A stretch of 64,000 bases of DNA, from NCBI GenBank assembly GCA_945859605.1, contig OX243815.1, positions 24,706,613-24,770,612 on the forward strand, given 5' to 3'. The DNA comes from Lumbricus rubellus (lineage: Eukaryota > Annelida > Clitellata > Crassiclitellata > Lumbricidae). Positions 12,707 to 64,000 of the stretch are shown piece by piece; the first letter of the stretch is position 1, and every line of letters begins with the position of its first letter. The translations under genes were made by a program, and so were the position numbers. Under the pieces are notes generated by a model that saw nothing but the letters and a program-made list of their open reading frames with translations, was not told where the DNA came from and made no database searches.

Positions 12707-12842
12707 GTTTGTTTGTTTGTGCACTTGTTATAGCGCTCCTTCGAGCTCTACTCAGAGGCGCTCCCGACTGCAGAGCGGACACTGCATCGAAGTTTCACGC
12801 CGAAGCGCTGAGCAATTGCGAGTGAAGGACTTGCCCAAGGTC
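12707..12842 (-). mobile_element. tRNA-derived SINE, copy 3 (truncated head)
   Basis: Tail (TTTG)n plus TGCACTTGTTATAGCGC and body are present on the plus strand as the complement, but the copy stops after CTTGCCCAAGGTCAC, so the tRNA-like head is missing. Imperfect flanks ATTATGTGT and ATAATGTGT may be a decayed duplication. Confidence 0.8.
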
Positions 12843-13499
12843 ACACATAATGTGTATATATATATTTGCATATATAATATGCATGTGTAGTCGAGGGTCT
12901 CATGCTAATCATAAGCGTCTAAATTGGTGAGCAAATAACCTATTGACCAATGGTTACTGACAACTACATCTCATTGCAGCGATGCCTCCATTGCTTCGAG
13001 CTTCCTTTCATTTGCGAAGCGCAGACTCGAGGTATACACTCGGTCAGAATGCCTTTATGTAGATTACGACCGATACACGCGGCAGCAGACGCAGCGAGAC
13101 TCGCCAGAGGGCGACGCGGCGACGTCCTATCTCGTTATCGTGAAACGGGCGACTGCCTTTGTATTCGCTAGATGTCGGGTCAGTCGAGGAAAGGCATTGC
13201 TGCGGTAATTCTGATTTAGACGCAGCAGAGTGTTAAAGTCGGGTCTCCAGTGGTCGCGACCGACGAATGTGTGTCTTGTAGAATGTAGACGACCAAATGG
13301 ACTTGTTGTATCTGTTTGGCGGATATCAAGACCTGTTCTTCGCTTGCGGGGATTAGACGCAGGATTTGTATAAAAACATGTCGCCATGCATCTCCGGATG
13401 AGCTAATTCATCTCATCTCGTCCAGATGTAGGCTAATAATATTAATTAAGTCGGGATTTGCACGCTTCTCTCGGTGAAATTAACATTTCGGGTTATACT
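12843..13499. other. No confident gene; CpG-rich unique segment
   Basis: 13000-13350 keeps more CpG than its surroundings and lacks simple repeats. A TATAAAA lies near 13371. An 86-codon minus-strand frame (13127-13387) is unrecognised. It could be a promoter or distal exon, but nothing decides it. Confidence 0.4.
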
Positions 13500-13755
13500 T
13501 GTTTGTATGATTGTGATGATGATGATGGTTCTCTGCCCGAAGGCAGGTTCATTGGCTTTACGCCTCTGGGGATGAGATGAGTGAGGTGATTTCCTGTTGC
13601 CTTCCCCACAGACAATGATGGATAAGCAACTTGCTCAAGGTCACTCCGCATCAGCTTGCACCCCTGCCTCCCACACGTGCTAGCCCGAGATATCTAAACC
13701 TCTAAATGCCAACTTCCAGCCCGGGGCTTGAACCGCAGAGTCCGTTGTATCCAAC
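13500..13755 (-). mobile_element. Candidate second SINE family
   Basis: Read on the minus strand, the segment begins near GGTTCAAGCCC, which fits a tRNA B box. It carries the same body motif as the main SINE (plus strand CAACTTGCTCAAGGTCAC) and ends in GAT-rich simple sequence. The A box is not convincing. It may be a diverged relative of the other SINEs here. Confidence 0.4.
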
Positions 13756-13856
13756 AGACGTTTGTTTGTATGTATAAATGCTAATAGTAATACGACTTAG
13801 GCCTAGGTCTCTGTGTGGTTTTTGGGAACTGCTTGGCTTGCTCTGGCAGTGATATT

Positions 13857-14004
<148 letters not shown>

Positions 14005-14212
14005 CCGTATGCACATATAGACCGACGCGTGTGGGCTTTTCATGACTAGTGGCATCTGGTTACGAGGTTGAATTGACGCGCTGTAGCCTAGGTCTATTGC
14101 CTCATAGTTGTTTTGCACCACCTACCGATTCCTTGGCATTGTAGAGATAAATTTTATGGCTGATCACTAGTCGACATGTTTTTTTGAATCATTGAGTTAT
14201 AAGTTCCATGTA

Positions 14213-14367
<155 letters not shown>

Positions 14368-14431
14368 AGCAGGTATATTATTATGCTCATTCCGGCTTCC
14401 TGCAGTGAAAGCCAATGGTAGTCTGTGTAGC

Positions 14432-14433
14432 TT

Positions 14434-14466
<33 letters not shown>

Positions 14467-14490
14467 GTCTGTCTCTCTCTGTCTGTCTCT
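14432..14490. repeat. (GTCT)n microsatellite
   Basis: Short GTCT/CTCT tract downstream of the AC repeat. Confidence 0.9.
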
Positions 14491-15578
14491 TTCTCTTTGT
14501 ATTTTTGCAAGGTGGTGGCAGACGCCCCATATTTAGAATTGAAGCGCAACCCGTTCTTCCTCCACTCTGCATGAGTTCCTGACTCTGCCCCAATTCGTCT
14601 CTTGAATTTTGCTAATCGCTCCGTTGGCCATAGCCATATCTGTAGGCCTATCGCCTCTTTAGAACTACCCCCTCCAGCTTAAAGAAAATTTATCTGATTG
14701 ACCATACGAACTCAACCAAGCCTCACCTCTTGCATTACAATCTCTTCGCAAGTCTTTTACTCAAAACTGAAAAAAATTGCTTTTTCACGGCTTATATAAT
14801 TATAGGCCTATCCTGATTATTCCTCTTCTACTCATCTCCCTCGCCTCTTAACTCTAAACATCACCCACCTTAGCCGTCCATCTGTCTGCCTGCCTGCCTG
14901 ACTGACTCTCCGGATCTTGAACCTCTGCCCATCGAATTTGTCTTGGTCATGCGCCTGTGAATAAGCTGATTCCCGTGACTTCGCTTTTTTGGGCGCTATA
15001 GAAATCTCGAGATCTATAGCGATTGCGATTACGATAAAAAGAGCACAGGTCTTTCAGTTTGGAGTAAAAGACCTTGTGGGGAACGGACGGACGGACGATT
15101 GAGAGCGCTTGTAGGTTGGATCGGATATTGAGCTCAGATATAAAAATAGTTTGTTTCGTAGATTTTTATGTACGCAGTTCATCGATCTCCAGCCACCAAC
15201 GACCTCTGTCGAGTGAACAACAAAAATTCTCCACCATTGACGAATCGAATGCACGCTTAGCATTGATAATTATAAATACAGAATGATGTCTAGGTGTAGA
15301 AATCACATCGTCTACGTTGGCGCCACATCTGTTTAAACAGCGGATTAGGTTACCCGGCCACCGACGAATGCATCGTTGCTTAACCGGATAGTATAGTAGG
15401 CCTATATTTAGATTAATCATTGACATTCAAATAATGCAGAGCCGTTCGTTCTCTGTGGTTTGGTCCAACAACCTGCATGGAATGGGCTTCCCTTGACTAG
15501 GCTATATGCGACACCTCCCAAACTGTTCTAAATTTTACAAACTGTTGAAGACTGTTTTTTTCGCTTGATTTCGGCCGG
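14491..15578. other. No gene; one dispersed-repeat tail
   Basis: 14930-15045 (CTGTGAATAAGCTG ... GGGCGCTATAGAAAT ... GCGATTACGATAA) is related to 5340-5440. The rest is unique-looking. No supported coding frame. Confidence 0.5.
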
Positions 15579-15622
15579 GAGCGCCTCTGAGTAGGTACCT
15601 TGAAAGGATGCTATATAAATTC

Positions 15623-15652
<30 letters not shown>
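15579..15652 (+). mobile_element. Retroelement 3' tail fragment, (TTGA)n end
   Basis: GGAGCGCCTCTGAGTAG ... GATGCTATATAAATTCTG followed by (ATTG)n. The same tail in 40729-40808 ends in (GAAT)n, and the SINEs at 814 and elsewhere carry a related tail. A SINE and a LINE (or two SINE families) therefore probably share this 3' end. Confidence 0.6.
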
Positions 15653-15654
<2 letters not shown>

Positions 15655-16044
15655 GTAAGAGTTGACCAGAAATTACCGTCATTCATCTGTAAAGCAACCT
15701 AGGTACAGGGAACAGGTCGGACCGGAACGCACCGGAACGCCGTTCCGGTTCCTTTTTTGACGACCGGAACGCCGTTCCGGTTCCTTTTTATAAAATAATT
15801 CTTGCATGTACGGCGTCGTTTTTTATTTCGTATAATTTTCTCTGCGCTCATGTTGAGCTCAGCCCTAGTCATGCAGAGTCCATGTATACACATAGGTAAA
15901 CCCTCTGTCTCATTCTCCTTTTGGATGACTCCATTAATTTATAGCGCCAACGATATTTTTATTTCTAAGTTAAAATGACTCCATATGTTTTAGCAAGCCT
16001 ATATATATATAAATTCTAATCATATGACACCAAAATCATAACAA

Positions 16045-16557
16045 TTGGTCAAGGGATGCAGAATTATGTGTATTTTAGCATTTTTATGTTGTCGATCGGG
16101 ACTCGAGACATATAAAAAATTAATAACTCCGTTACCACCCTGGAACGACGGTGAACAGCGACTTGCCAAACTTTGCATGAGACTGCGTGTCGACGTTGAT
16201 AAGACCCGTAGAGGCTTCCGAGATTTCATTGATAATGGGGGTTCCAGTATACCTGATGACATGACGGATATCAATTTCGCTGTCAGCACAATCCCTGTAA
16301 CATCAGCGGATGCCGAACGTGGCTTCAGTACAATGAACATAATATGTACGCCTCTTCGGAATAGGCTAGGTGTTGACCGTTTATCCAAATTAATTTTTGT
16401 GAAACTTGTTGGGCCGTCCTTGCAGGACTTCAACCCGCTTCCGTATGTGAAGAAATGGTTGGCTGTCGGTCACCGTGGCGCATTTGAAAATCAGTCCAGG
16501 AAATGCGAGGACCGAGAAGAGCCACGTTACTATCACATGCGGAAAATATTTGACTGA
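16045..16557 (+). pseudogene. hAT transposase, C-terminal dimerisation region (partial)
   Basis: An open frame of 170 codons runs to TGA at 16555-16557. The segment TIPVTSADAERGFSTMN, followed by PLRNRLGVDRLSKLIFVKLV, is the typical hAT C-terminal dimerisation domain: the Glu-Arg-Gly-Phe-Ser core, an RNRL turn and a hydrophobic helix ending near GPSL. Upstream LETYKKLITPLPPW and GFRDFIDNGG resemble the linker before that domain. The BED zinc finger, the catalytic DDE core and a credible start codon are absent, so the gene is 5'-truncated. It lies within element B and probably derives from that element's own transposase. No claim of activity is made. Confidence 0.8.
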
Positions 16558-16649
16558 ATTTAATGGCTTTTGCTATTGTCTATGCAACTACTGACAATTT
16601 TATTTCATTGTGTTATTTCTTAACTGGAATATTTCGTTTCATTATTTTC

Positions 16650-17951
16650 CAGTGATGTAGGACTCGAGTCCGGCAAAAGACTCGAGTCCGACTCGAGACC
16701 GATTTTCTGCGGACTCGGACTCGGACTCGGACTCGGGCTGTCAGGACTCGGACTCGGACTCGGACTCGAAGCCCTGGACTCGAAATTTGACTCCGTGACT
16801 CGGTTTCCGAGTCACGAATTCTCCGTGGAGCAGGCCATTTTGTAATACCACAACCAATTAAGACATTTCGTCTGCTTTCTTGATCAATCAAGTGACTCAA
16901 CTCAAACAAAGGAACCCTTGTAGCCCGCGGGTTTAAGTTCGTAATGAAACAACCTGACATTGAAATTATGTCACGGATGGCTGGGCACCGCTGAATATAG
17001 GCGAGGGAAGGTAATTACAGGTTTATTTGATGTATAGTCGGTGTTGGGTTACGGCAGGGGCTATTTGAAATATTTGAACATGAGCCTATAATAAGCTTAC
17101 CTATATAATAGGCTTGCACAAACAAAACTAGGCATCCATGGCATGCAAAGGGTCTATATCGAGTTTGATGTTTTGACACCTCAATTCACTGGGTATTTAT
17201 TATGCTGATCTGATCGAACATAGACTTCTAGTCTGTCGAAACGTTTATGGTAAGACAAATGAGGATAGGAGGTTGGACGTGTCTATTGGCTACTTGTGGC
17301 TGGTGGCTATTAGAACTTCTCTCTTCTTGGAATCGGGCACAGAGGTTTAGGCCTACATCTCCATTAATAGATCAGATAGGCTTTTACATAATTGGAGGAT
17401 TGCAACGTGCAGGCAAGGTCGTAGCACTTAGTTGGCCTGTGTTGGGGTATTGGAGTAGCTGATATTATCACAGTGAATAGACGCCATTTCCCAAAACCAC
17501 AGATTCCGAACATTTACTAGAGTAGAAAATCTAGGCTTAGAGGCATTGCTGATGGGTGGCAGTTTTTGGACCCAAATCTCAACATAAGAGACTTCACAAG
17601 ATGCGCTGTTGAACTTAATTGTGTTTTGTCAGTGGAAGGATATTTGTATCCATTTCATTGCGCCAGATTATCAAAAAACGTTATCTAATTCAGTATTTTT
17701 AAAGTTCAATTCTGATAAATTACACTAAAAATTCCATTAGCATAATTAGTGTTGATATTTTTTTTATGTCATTAAGTTGAGTGTTTCAGTGGATCTTGAT
17801 GTCACTGGACTCGGACTCGGACTCGGACTCGATCCTTAGTGACTCGGACTCGGACTCGGACTCGAACTCCTTTGGACTCGGACTCGACTCGGACTCGGCT
17901 TAGCAGGACTCGGACTCGGACTCGGCCCAGGTGGACTCGACTACATCACTG
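16650..17951. mobile_element. hAT-type element C nested in B, (GGACTC)n-rich ends
   Basis: The ends CAGTGATGTAG and CTACATCACTG are inverted repeats. TTATTTTC at 16642-16649 and 17952-17959 is a perfect 8-bp target-site duplication. Both subterminal zones (16660-16815, 17805-17940) consist of GGACTC/GACTCG hexamers in inverted orientation, including CTCGAGTCC palindromes. No transposase frame is visible. It inserted about 90 bp after the transposase stop codon of element B. Confidence 0.92.
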
Positions 17952-18550
17952 TTATTTTCGTCTTGCATCTTTGCATAGTGCTAGTGTAGTAGTGTCAGAT
18001 GTGCACAGACTATAAAGTTGAGAGAACTAATCCGTGTCAATAATCGCCTATAGAAGCCAGACACATTGCATAATAACAGTAGTCCATAGCCTACAACTAT
18101 TATTATTTTCATGCATTGCTTTTGACTCCATGTTTAGCTAAAAATAATAAGCAGTCTGATTATTTCATGGCAGGCCCTAATAATATGGAAGTAGGCCTAC
18201 CAGTATCCTACACAGTAATTTTTATCGGTAACCTAAGTAGCTCAAAGTGCAATGAAGAATCCGGGTAAAACGAGTTGGCTCTAAGGAATTCCGCATAAAT
18301 AAATAGTGGATGAGAAAGAGATTACTTATCACAGAACGTCTAAGAATCCAGTGGTAAAAATAGCAAAATTAGTAAAATGAAGTGGCTAAAACGGGCTCTA
18401 TTCAGCAGCAATTGCCCTAAAATTCGTTGTCGGCTGGGGCTTCGCCCCAGACCCCACTGGGGGAGCTCACGACGCTCCCCCAGACCCCCTAGTCGTGAGT
18501 GTCCGGCGTTCCGGTTCCTTTTTCTTTAGGACGGGATCCCTGCCTAGGTA

Positions 18551-19194
18551 TAATATAATAAATACCGTATTACGGCCTATTATAGGGCGCAGGAAATAGG
18601 CTAAGGGCACTGAACTAGGCCAATATAATTATAGGGAGGAGCATAATAGGTCTACATGCAATCACGATAGGCCCTATATTGTAACAGTTCATGTGCATGT
18701 ACCAATACATGATTAATGTAAACAGTGGCTAAAAACTATTATAATTTTGTAAAATTTTACTTGGGATGTAATTTCTGGGGTACGTGACTTTTACCTACCC
18801 CCAGTCTTTCTTAGAGCCCCATAGTAAAGTATGTTTTTACACCCCAATTCCAAGTGGATAATGGTTCAACCCCCACGTTATTTTTCCACAATTCTCACAC
18901 TGATGAGCACCACGTAGGCCTACTCTTGTCAGGAGAAACTGTTCCAAAGGTGGATCCGAAAATCATATGATAGGGTCGAGTCATTGGCTTTTTTCATTCT
19001 ATCAAGTGGTTCCGCGTAGGCCTACGATCACTGCAGTCTCGTAGCCTATACATAACCAACGCCGTCGACTCTTTGTCTTAAAAACGACACTTTGCTTCAA
19101 GTAATTCCTTGATCACTTCTAAAGGTTCCCCTAGCTGTCTAAATCTGTATCTCTAGATCTCTATCTCTGCCTATTTCTCCGCCGCTGCCTTTCT
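18551..19194. other. No gene seen
   Basis: Unique AT-rich DNA between two hAT elements. Contains two of the TAGGCCTA octamers noted in the findings (18915, 19017). Confidence 0.5.
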
Positions 19195-19202
19195 GTCTAT
19201 GC

Positions 19203-20453
19203 CAGCGGTTCTCAACCTGTGGGTCGCGACCCCCACGGGACGATTTGGCAGGAGTCGCCTGGACCCATCAAAATTTGTAAAAGATGTACTAGAAATTTCA
19301 ACGATAGTCTACTACACCACAGCAACTTAAAATAATTTTTGCTTTTACTTCTGCTATGATTCATTCGTTAGATTGCAGCAACTAATTTTATTTTGTCATA
19401 TTAGTTTTCAAATGTAAATTCCACACTTCTACTATTCTTTAAAAAAGAAACAGTATTCGGTTTGCTCAAAGAATGGGGGACCGAGCTGCTTATCATTTAT
19501 CTGAGGTATCACCCAACATGCAATTATTTCACAAATATTTCTTGAACATCATCAATTTCTACAGTGTCATTTGCAGTTTATCCAGAGTGAGCAATTTTGT
19601 CAAGATGCCAGCTTAGAATGCTATCATTACATCTGCAACTGAAAAATGTAAACAAGAGAAAGGAATTTATTTATAAAAATCCAAAACCACGTCTCTGAAC
19701 ACTGAAATAATCAGCGATTTTGTTAAGATGACAGCTCAAAATGTTGCAGTTTGTGTGCATATCCAAATAATTGCAAGCAATTTGGAAGGCGACGCTCTGA
19801 AGTCTTAAACCATGACGTACTAACGTACACTGCGTACAGCTTTGCAAAAATCAGCAATTTATTAAACTGACAGCCTAAAGTGTAGCTATTACCGTGAGGA
19901 ATTTAAAAAAATTAAACATTTGTGAAGGAGCATTTTATTGAAGTCTTAATTGGGCCTTATCTCTAAGCACTGAAAATATGAGAAATTTTGTTGAGTTGGC
20001 AACTTTAAATGCAACCACTGCAGTGTGAAAATTAGAATTTTTAAACAATGGGTGGGGAAATTTTTAAGTCCTAAAACTCTCAGAACTGAAATGATGAGCC
20101 ATTTTGCTAAAATGGTAGTTTAAAATGCCACCAATGGGAAATTATTTAAAATCGATAATGGGAAAGAATTCAAATCCTCCCTCTGAATAGATTTGTGAAA
20201 CTTTAACTTCAGACTGACCAACAGGTTGCTCTCATAATCTCAAGAGCCAAGAAGCCTCACACGATACCACAAGCAGTAAGCTTATTCAAATTATGAATTG
20301 AAAATGCATAACAATAGACAATGGTAAAAAAATGTAGGCCCTAGTGAAGGAAGGGTAGCTCAATCAATTTTGTTGCTTGGGGGGGGGGGGGGTCATCAAA
20401 ACTTTCGGAATGTCACAAAGGGGTCGCCGCACTAAAAAGGTTGAGAACCGCTG
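19203..20453. mobile_element. hAT-type element D, CAGCGGTTCTCAACC family (1.25 kb)
   Basis: Inverted ends CAGCGGTTCTCAACCT and AGGTTGAGAACCGCTG, flanked by GTCTATGC at 19195-19202 and 20454-20461, a perfect 8-bp duplication. Terminal sequence of this type is characteristic of the widespread Charlie/Tip100-like hAT families. The interior lacks transposase and consists of about five diverged copies of a unit of roughly 110 bp containing a GATGACAGCTCAAAATG-like core, the same core that is repeated in element A. Confidence 0.92.
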
Positions 20454-20501
20454 GTCTATGCAATATCTCTCTGTATGATGCATGTCACTTTTTCTCGCAT
20501 T

Positions 20502-20640
20502 CTTCTCTGTCTGTCTGTCTGTCTGTCTGTCTGTTTATCCATACATCCGTCCGCCCGTTTGTCCGTCCGTCCGTCTTTCTGTTTGTCTGTCTGTCTTTCT
20601 CTGTCTGTCTGTATGTTTGTCTCTCTCTCTCTCTCTCAAT
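20502..20640. repeat. (GTCT/GTCC)n microsatellite
   Basis: Imperfect tetranucleotide tract ending in (CT)n. Cys/Leu/Ser frames are artefacts. Confidence 0.93.
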
Positions 20641-20878
20641 TTTTTAAAAAAATTTACAATTTTTCTCTCTCAGACTCAGACAAATTTGGGGTCCTACTTG
20701 CATCGGTGAAAATTTGAAGATAGGGTCGACTTATCTGCCCGATAATTGAAACTCAACTATCCTATTACAGACTCACACGTGTGCGAAAGTTGTGCGACCT
20801 TTACTAAAAATGAGTGGTTCCTAATAATTTGTTCTGAGATTTCTTGCCTTTTACGACTAGAATCATGCATCAAATTAC

Positions 20879-21612
20879 AATTCGTCGCCTGAGGATTATC
20901 TTGTCGTATGTCCATTTTTTTCAAAATCGAGTTTAGACTTGTTTTGTAGCAAAAAATTGTTTATCTTTCTTCACTGTTAACCGTTAGGAGATACGACAAG
21001 TCGTTTTAAAGATATTCAACAAAAACTACCTGTCGTATGTCCATGATACAGGATTGCATTGTCGTATCTCCAATTTAGTAAGTAATTTTCTGTTGTATCT
21101 CCAGTACCGCATTCACGGTTTAAAAGTGCATTGTCGTATGTCCAGAGAAAGCTCGTCGCTGATTGGACGATAAGGAGATACGACATTATACACTGCACAC
21201 TTCATGGTATCATAGTGTCGTATGTCCAGAGAATAAAAAACATTCTTTTATTTAAAAATGGTATTAAACTTGCGAAAATTGAAACGAACATAGTCGCAAT
21301 TGATTGTATATTGCTTTCTTTATTATTTCATTTTTTTAAAAAAAATTCTCACGTCAGGATGACTTGCAATTGATTTAAATCCATTTTTATACAACATTTT
21401 CCTAAATTTCACAAAAACCATTCTAAGTTTCAGTTTAATTTTTGTGCAACATTCTTTAATTAATGTCGATGCTTTAATATGACGTCTTTCCTTGAAGTTT
21501 TATTGCACTGGATATTTTATTTTTGGCGTCCAAAGTTGCGAAACTTAAAACTCGTTTTTCTCGGAATTCACAAAAGTGGACATACGACAAGATAATCCTC
21601 AGGCGACGAATT
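20879..21612. mobile_element. Inverted-repeat element with repeated GTCGTATGTCCA motif
   Basis: Perfect 36-bp inverted repeats at 20879-20914 and 21577-21612, starting AATTCGTCGCCTGAGG. The 12-mer GTCGTATGTCCA is present at 20903, 21032, 21133 and 21217 and inverted at 21577. The variant GTCGTATCTCC occurs at 21061 and inverted near 20986 and 21173. There is no coding capacity. I could not find a convincing target-site duplication, so the superfamily is undetermined. Confidence 0.8.
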
Positions 21613-22240
21613 TGCTTAATTAGCTATTGAAATTTGTTTCGTTGGCATGAGTGGCGCCCTAAAGTGAAGCCCTGTTCGGCCGAACATGTTGAGCCCTAAT
21701 TAATCCGCCTCTGGACCCGCTGTGTAATGAATACGTGCGGTGGACCAGTAGGTTTCAGAAGTGGATAACCACGTACAGTCCTCGGACACGCCCTAGACTT
21801 AATGCGGCTCGATCTGCAGACGTCACTTATTGCATGCATGTCATTGACATTGTCCTCAGTAACCTCGTAAAAATATGTCACCTAATTGCCCGTTAGCCCA
21901 CATTATCTTTCGGAGAACTTACAGGTTATAAACAAAAGTCTAGGCCACAGCTAGACCGCCGCTGAGGTGTCGGTCGGTTATTATACACAGCAGCTATAGC
22001 GTGTACATACATAACGCTGCAGGTCTGTCTTGCGGCCTCATCTACTCTATCTTTACACGAATCCTTATAACACGGACGACATGCGCCGCTTCTCTAGCTT
22101 CTGCTGTACTGCCGTCAGCAGCCACGGGCGCCGCCGCCTCCGCCGCTAATAGGTACAGTCCCCTTTACGAACGGACTCAGCGGAGTTAGACGGTCGTACT
22201 GGGTCGGCCAAAGGAAGGAAGAGACGGGAGCACATCGCAT
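21613..22240. other. No gene seen; upstream flank of SERCA
   Basis: Unique-looking sequence, becoming CpG-richer after about 22050. Could contain distal promoter elements; no coding signal is convincing. Confidence 0.4.
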
Positions 22241-22442
22241 AAGTATAGAAAATGTTTTTTGCGATGGGCCGTGCAGGGCTGGAGGGTTGGGACGGGGAAG
22301 GCACGCAACGCCGCCACCAGCAGCATGATCACCGTGGCGGCTGGCTTCTTCAGCCGAGGCGGTGGCGGCCGTCCTCCTGCCTCTGCTGCTCTGTGGCTAT
22401 TATTAATCGCAGCAGCTCGAATTTATTTGGACTCACCACCTG

Positions 22443-22450
22443 TGACGTCA
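22443..22450. promoter_or_regulatory. Full CRE palindrome TGACGTCA
   Basis: Exact CREB/ATF consensus 767 bp before the SERCA start codon, in the GC-rich upstream region. Function is inferred from the motif only. Confidence 0.4.
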
Positions 22451-22479
22451 CCGACCTCAAATTGGAAACCCTGCAGTGG

Positions 22480-22488
22480 TCACGTGAC
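22480..22488. promoter_or_regulatory. E-box TCACGTGAC
   Basis: A CACGTG core with the flanks preferred by USF/MITF-type factors lies 30 bp after the CRE. Motif evidence only. Confidence 0.35.
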
Positions 22489-23216
22489 TCTGTCCGGCGA
22501 ATCGTGTCGCTTGAACCAGACATCCGGACGAGTCCAATACGGCCGGCTAAGGGTGACAGGGTGACCAGGACGACATTTTCGAAAAAATCTAACCTCAGTT
22601 CCGATATACCAATAAAAATCACTGACAAATTTGTCTCGACTGCTCATATTAATTGCACAAGTTAGACGGATCATGCTCTTTATTGAATTATAAAGGAGTT
22701 TCTTGTGGAAAACGCCCCTACGATTCAGCACAGTGGGCCGTTGTGGGCGCCCGAATCCAGGTGGAAGAAGCGATGGCAGGGTCGCCGCCGCCGCCTGCGC
22801 CGCCGGAGCTCCTCCGTCCGCCGTTCATCCATCGCCTCCTCCTCCTCCTCCTCTGCCCTCCCCTCGTCTTCGTCCTCCTCCTCCCGTTCCTTGAACGTTA
22901 CCTGAACAGGTTGTTCCTCTATCCTGCATTCCATCATTCGGGTGGTAGCGAGCAGAATCGGTTAAGGAGGAGCTAGCCGCGTCCGTTTCTAAGCTGGTCG
23001 ACGACGACGACGGCGACGGCATTTCGCTTCTGCTGCTGCGGCTCTTGAACGGACGACTGTGGCGACGGACGGCGTTCCGGGTTTATTGATGTCCCAGGGC
23101 GGCGTGCGGTGACGACGGATTGTGGTGTGCGAAACAGGGGCAGCAGTCAGGCAGGAGGAGGCAGCAGCAGCTGAGGGTCCGAGGAAGCGGTGACAGAGCC
23201 CTTCCAAACTTCCACC

Positions 23217-64000
<40,784 letters not shown>

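Larger units (their letters stand above)
15706..18542. mobile_element. hAT-type DNA transposon B with transposase relic (2.84 kb)
   Basis: The left end starts CAGGGAACAGGTCGG and the right end finishes CGGGATCCCTG. Flanks CCTAGGTA at 15698-15705 and 18543-18550 are a perfect 8-bp duplication. Both subterminal regions carry ACCGGAACGCC / GGCGTTCCGGT motifs; on the left these form a palindromic, twice-repeated unit. A hAT transposase C-terminal fragment lies at 16045-16557, and a separate hAT element (16650-17951) is inserted inside. The right subterminal hairpin at 18430-18490 (CTGGGGCTTCGCCCCAG) matches element A, so A and B are related. Confidence 0.9.
22241..23216 (+). promoter_or_regulatory. 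SERCA: Presumed SERCA promoter and 5' UTR, GC-rich
   Basis: The 1 kb before the SERCA start codon is much richer in G+C and CpG than its surroundings and has CGC, CTC and GAC-type low-complexity stretches (22780-22900, 23000-23035). The transcription start cannot be fixed: no TATA box is well placed. If the transcript includes 23089, it has a seven-codon upstream frame (ATG 23089, TGA 23110-23112). A large CpG-rich 5' region is usual for a housekeeping P-type ATPase. Longer open frames at 22252-22976 look like composition artefacts. Confidence 0.5.

Noticed and set aside
22252..22976. Frames of 83-137 codons just upstream of SERCA
   Set aside because: CpG-rich promoter/5' UTR composition suppresses stops; several overlap in different phases and none resembles a protein.

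Overview
The window is metazoan genomic DNA, probably from a marine invertebrate. It has long introns, abundant microsatellites, tRNA-derived SINEs and many hAT-type DNA transposons, and no bacterial-style operons. The one gene I can support fully is the 5' two-thirds of a sarco/endoplasmic reticulum Ca2+-ATPase (SERCA, ATP2A family) on the + strand. I resolved sixteen coding exons from 23217 to 63423. They encode residues 1-588 without a break. TGES181-184, E309, phosphorylated D351, F487, R489, K492, K515 and R560 all fall on the standard SERCA numbering. The last exons (rest of the P domain and M5-M10) lie beyond 64000. I cannot name the species; the protein looks invertebrate.

Layout. 1-22240: upstream region with no confident gene except a possible minus-strand terminal exon at 226-501. 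It is packed with (GA)n, (GATA)n, (CAT)n, (TGC)n, (GT)n and (CA)n tracts, tRNA-derived SINEs and a cluster of hAT elements. Four of these have perfect 8-bp target-site duplications (6383-9234, 15706-18542, 16650-17951 nested inside the previous one, and 19203-20453). A further inverted-repeat element lies at 20879-21612. 22241-23216: GC-rich presumed promoter and 5' UTR with a CRE palindrome and an E-box. 23217-63423: SERCA. Intron 1 is 21 kb and holds a 75-bp piggyBac-like mini-element, a perfect 517-bp tandem duplication, two minisatellites, a 3.5-kb foldback-like element with long compound inverted repeats, and a fifth hAT element with an 8-bp duplication. Introns 2-4 hold SINEs, a degraded mariner element, a 16-bp minisatellite and a repeated 5' splice site. 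The 3' introns are short.

The most notable observations concern the meeting of repeats and splicing. The 5' splice site of SERCA exon 3 has been amplified into a 9-copy, mostly 23-bp array of near-identical donors. A retroelement-like tail sits directly on the exon-5 acceptor and supplies a strong decoy acceptor that would create a stop codon. Intron 4 is a GC-AG intron. Among mobile elements, two distinct hAT elements share an internal subrepeat, and the foldback-like element carries relics of a widespread but poorly characterised invertebrate protein family. I saw no prokaryotic defence system, CRISPR array, virus or toxin gene.
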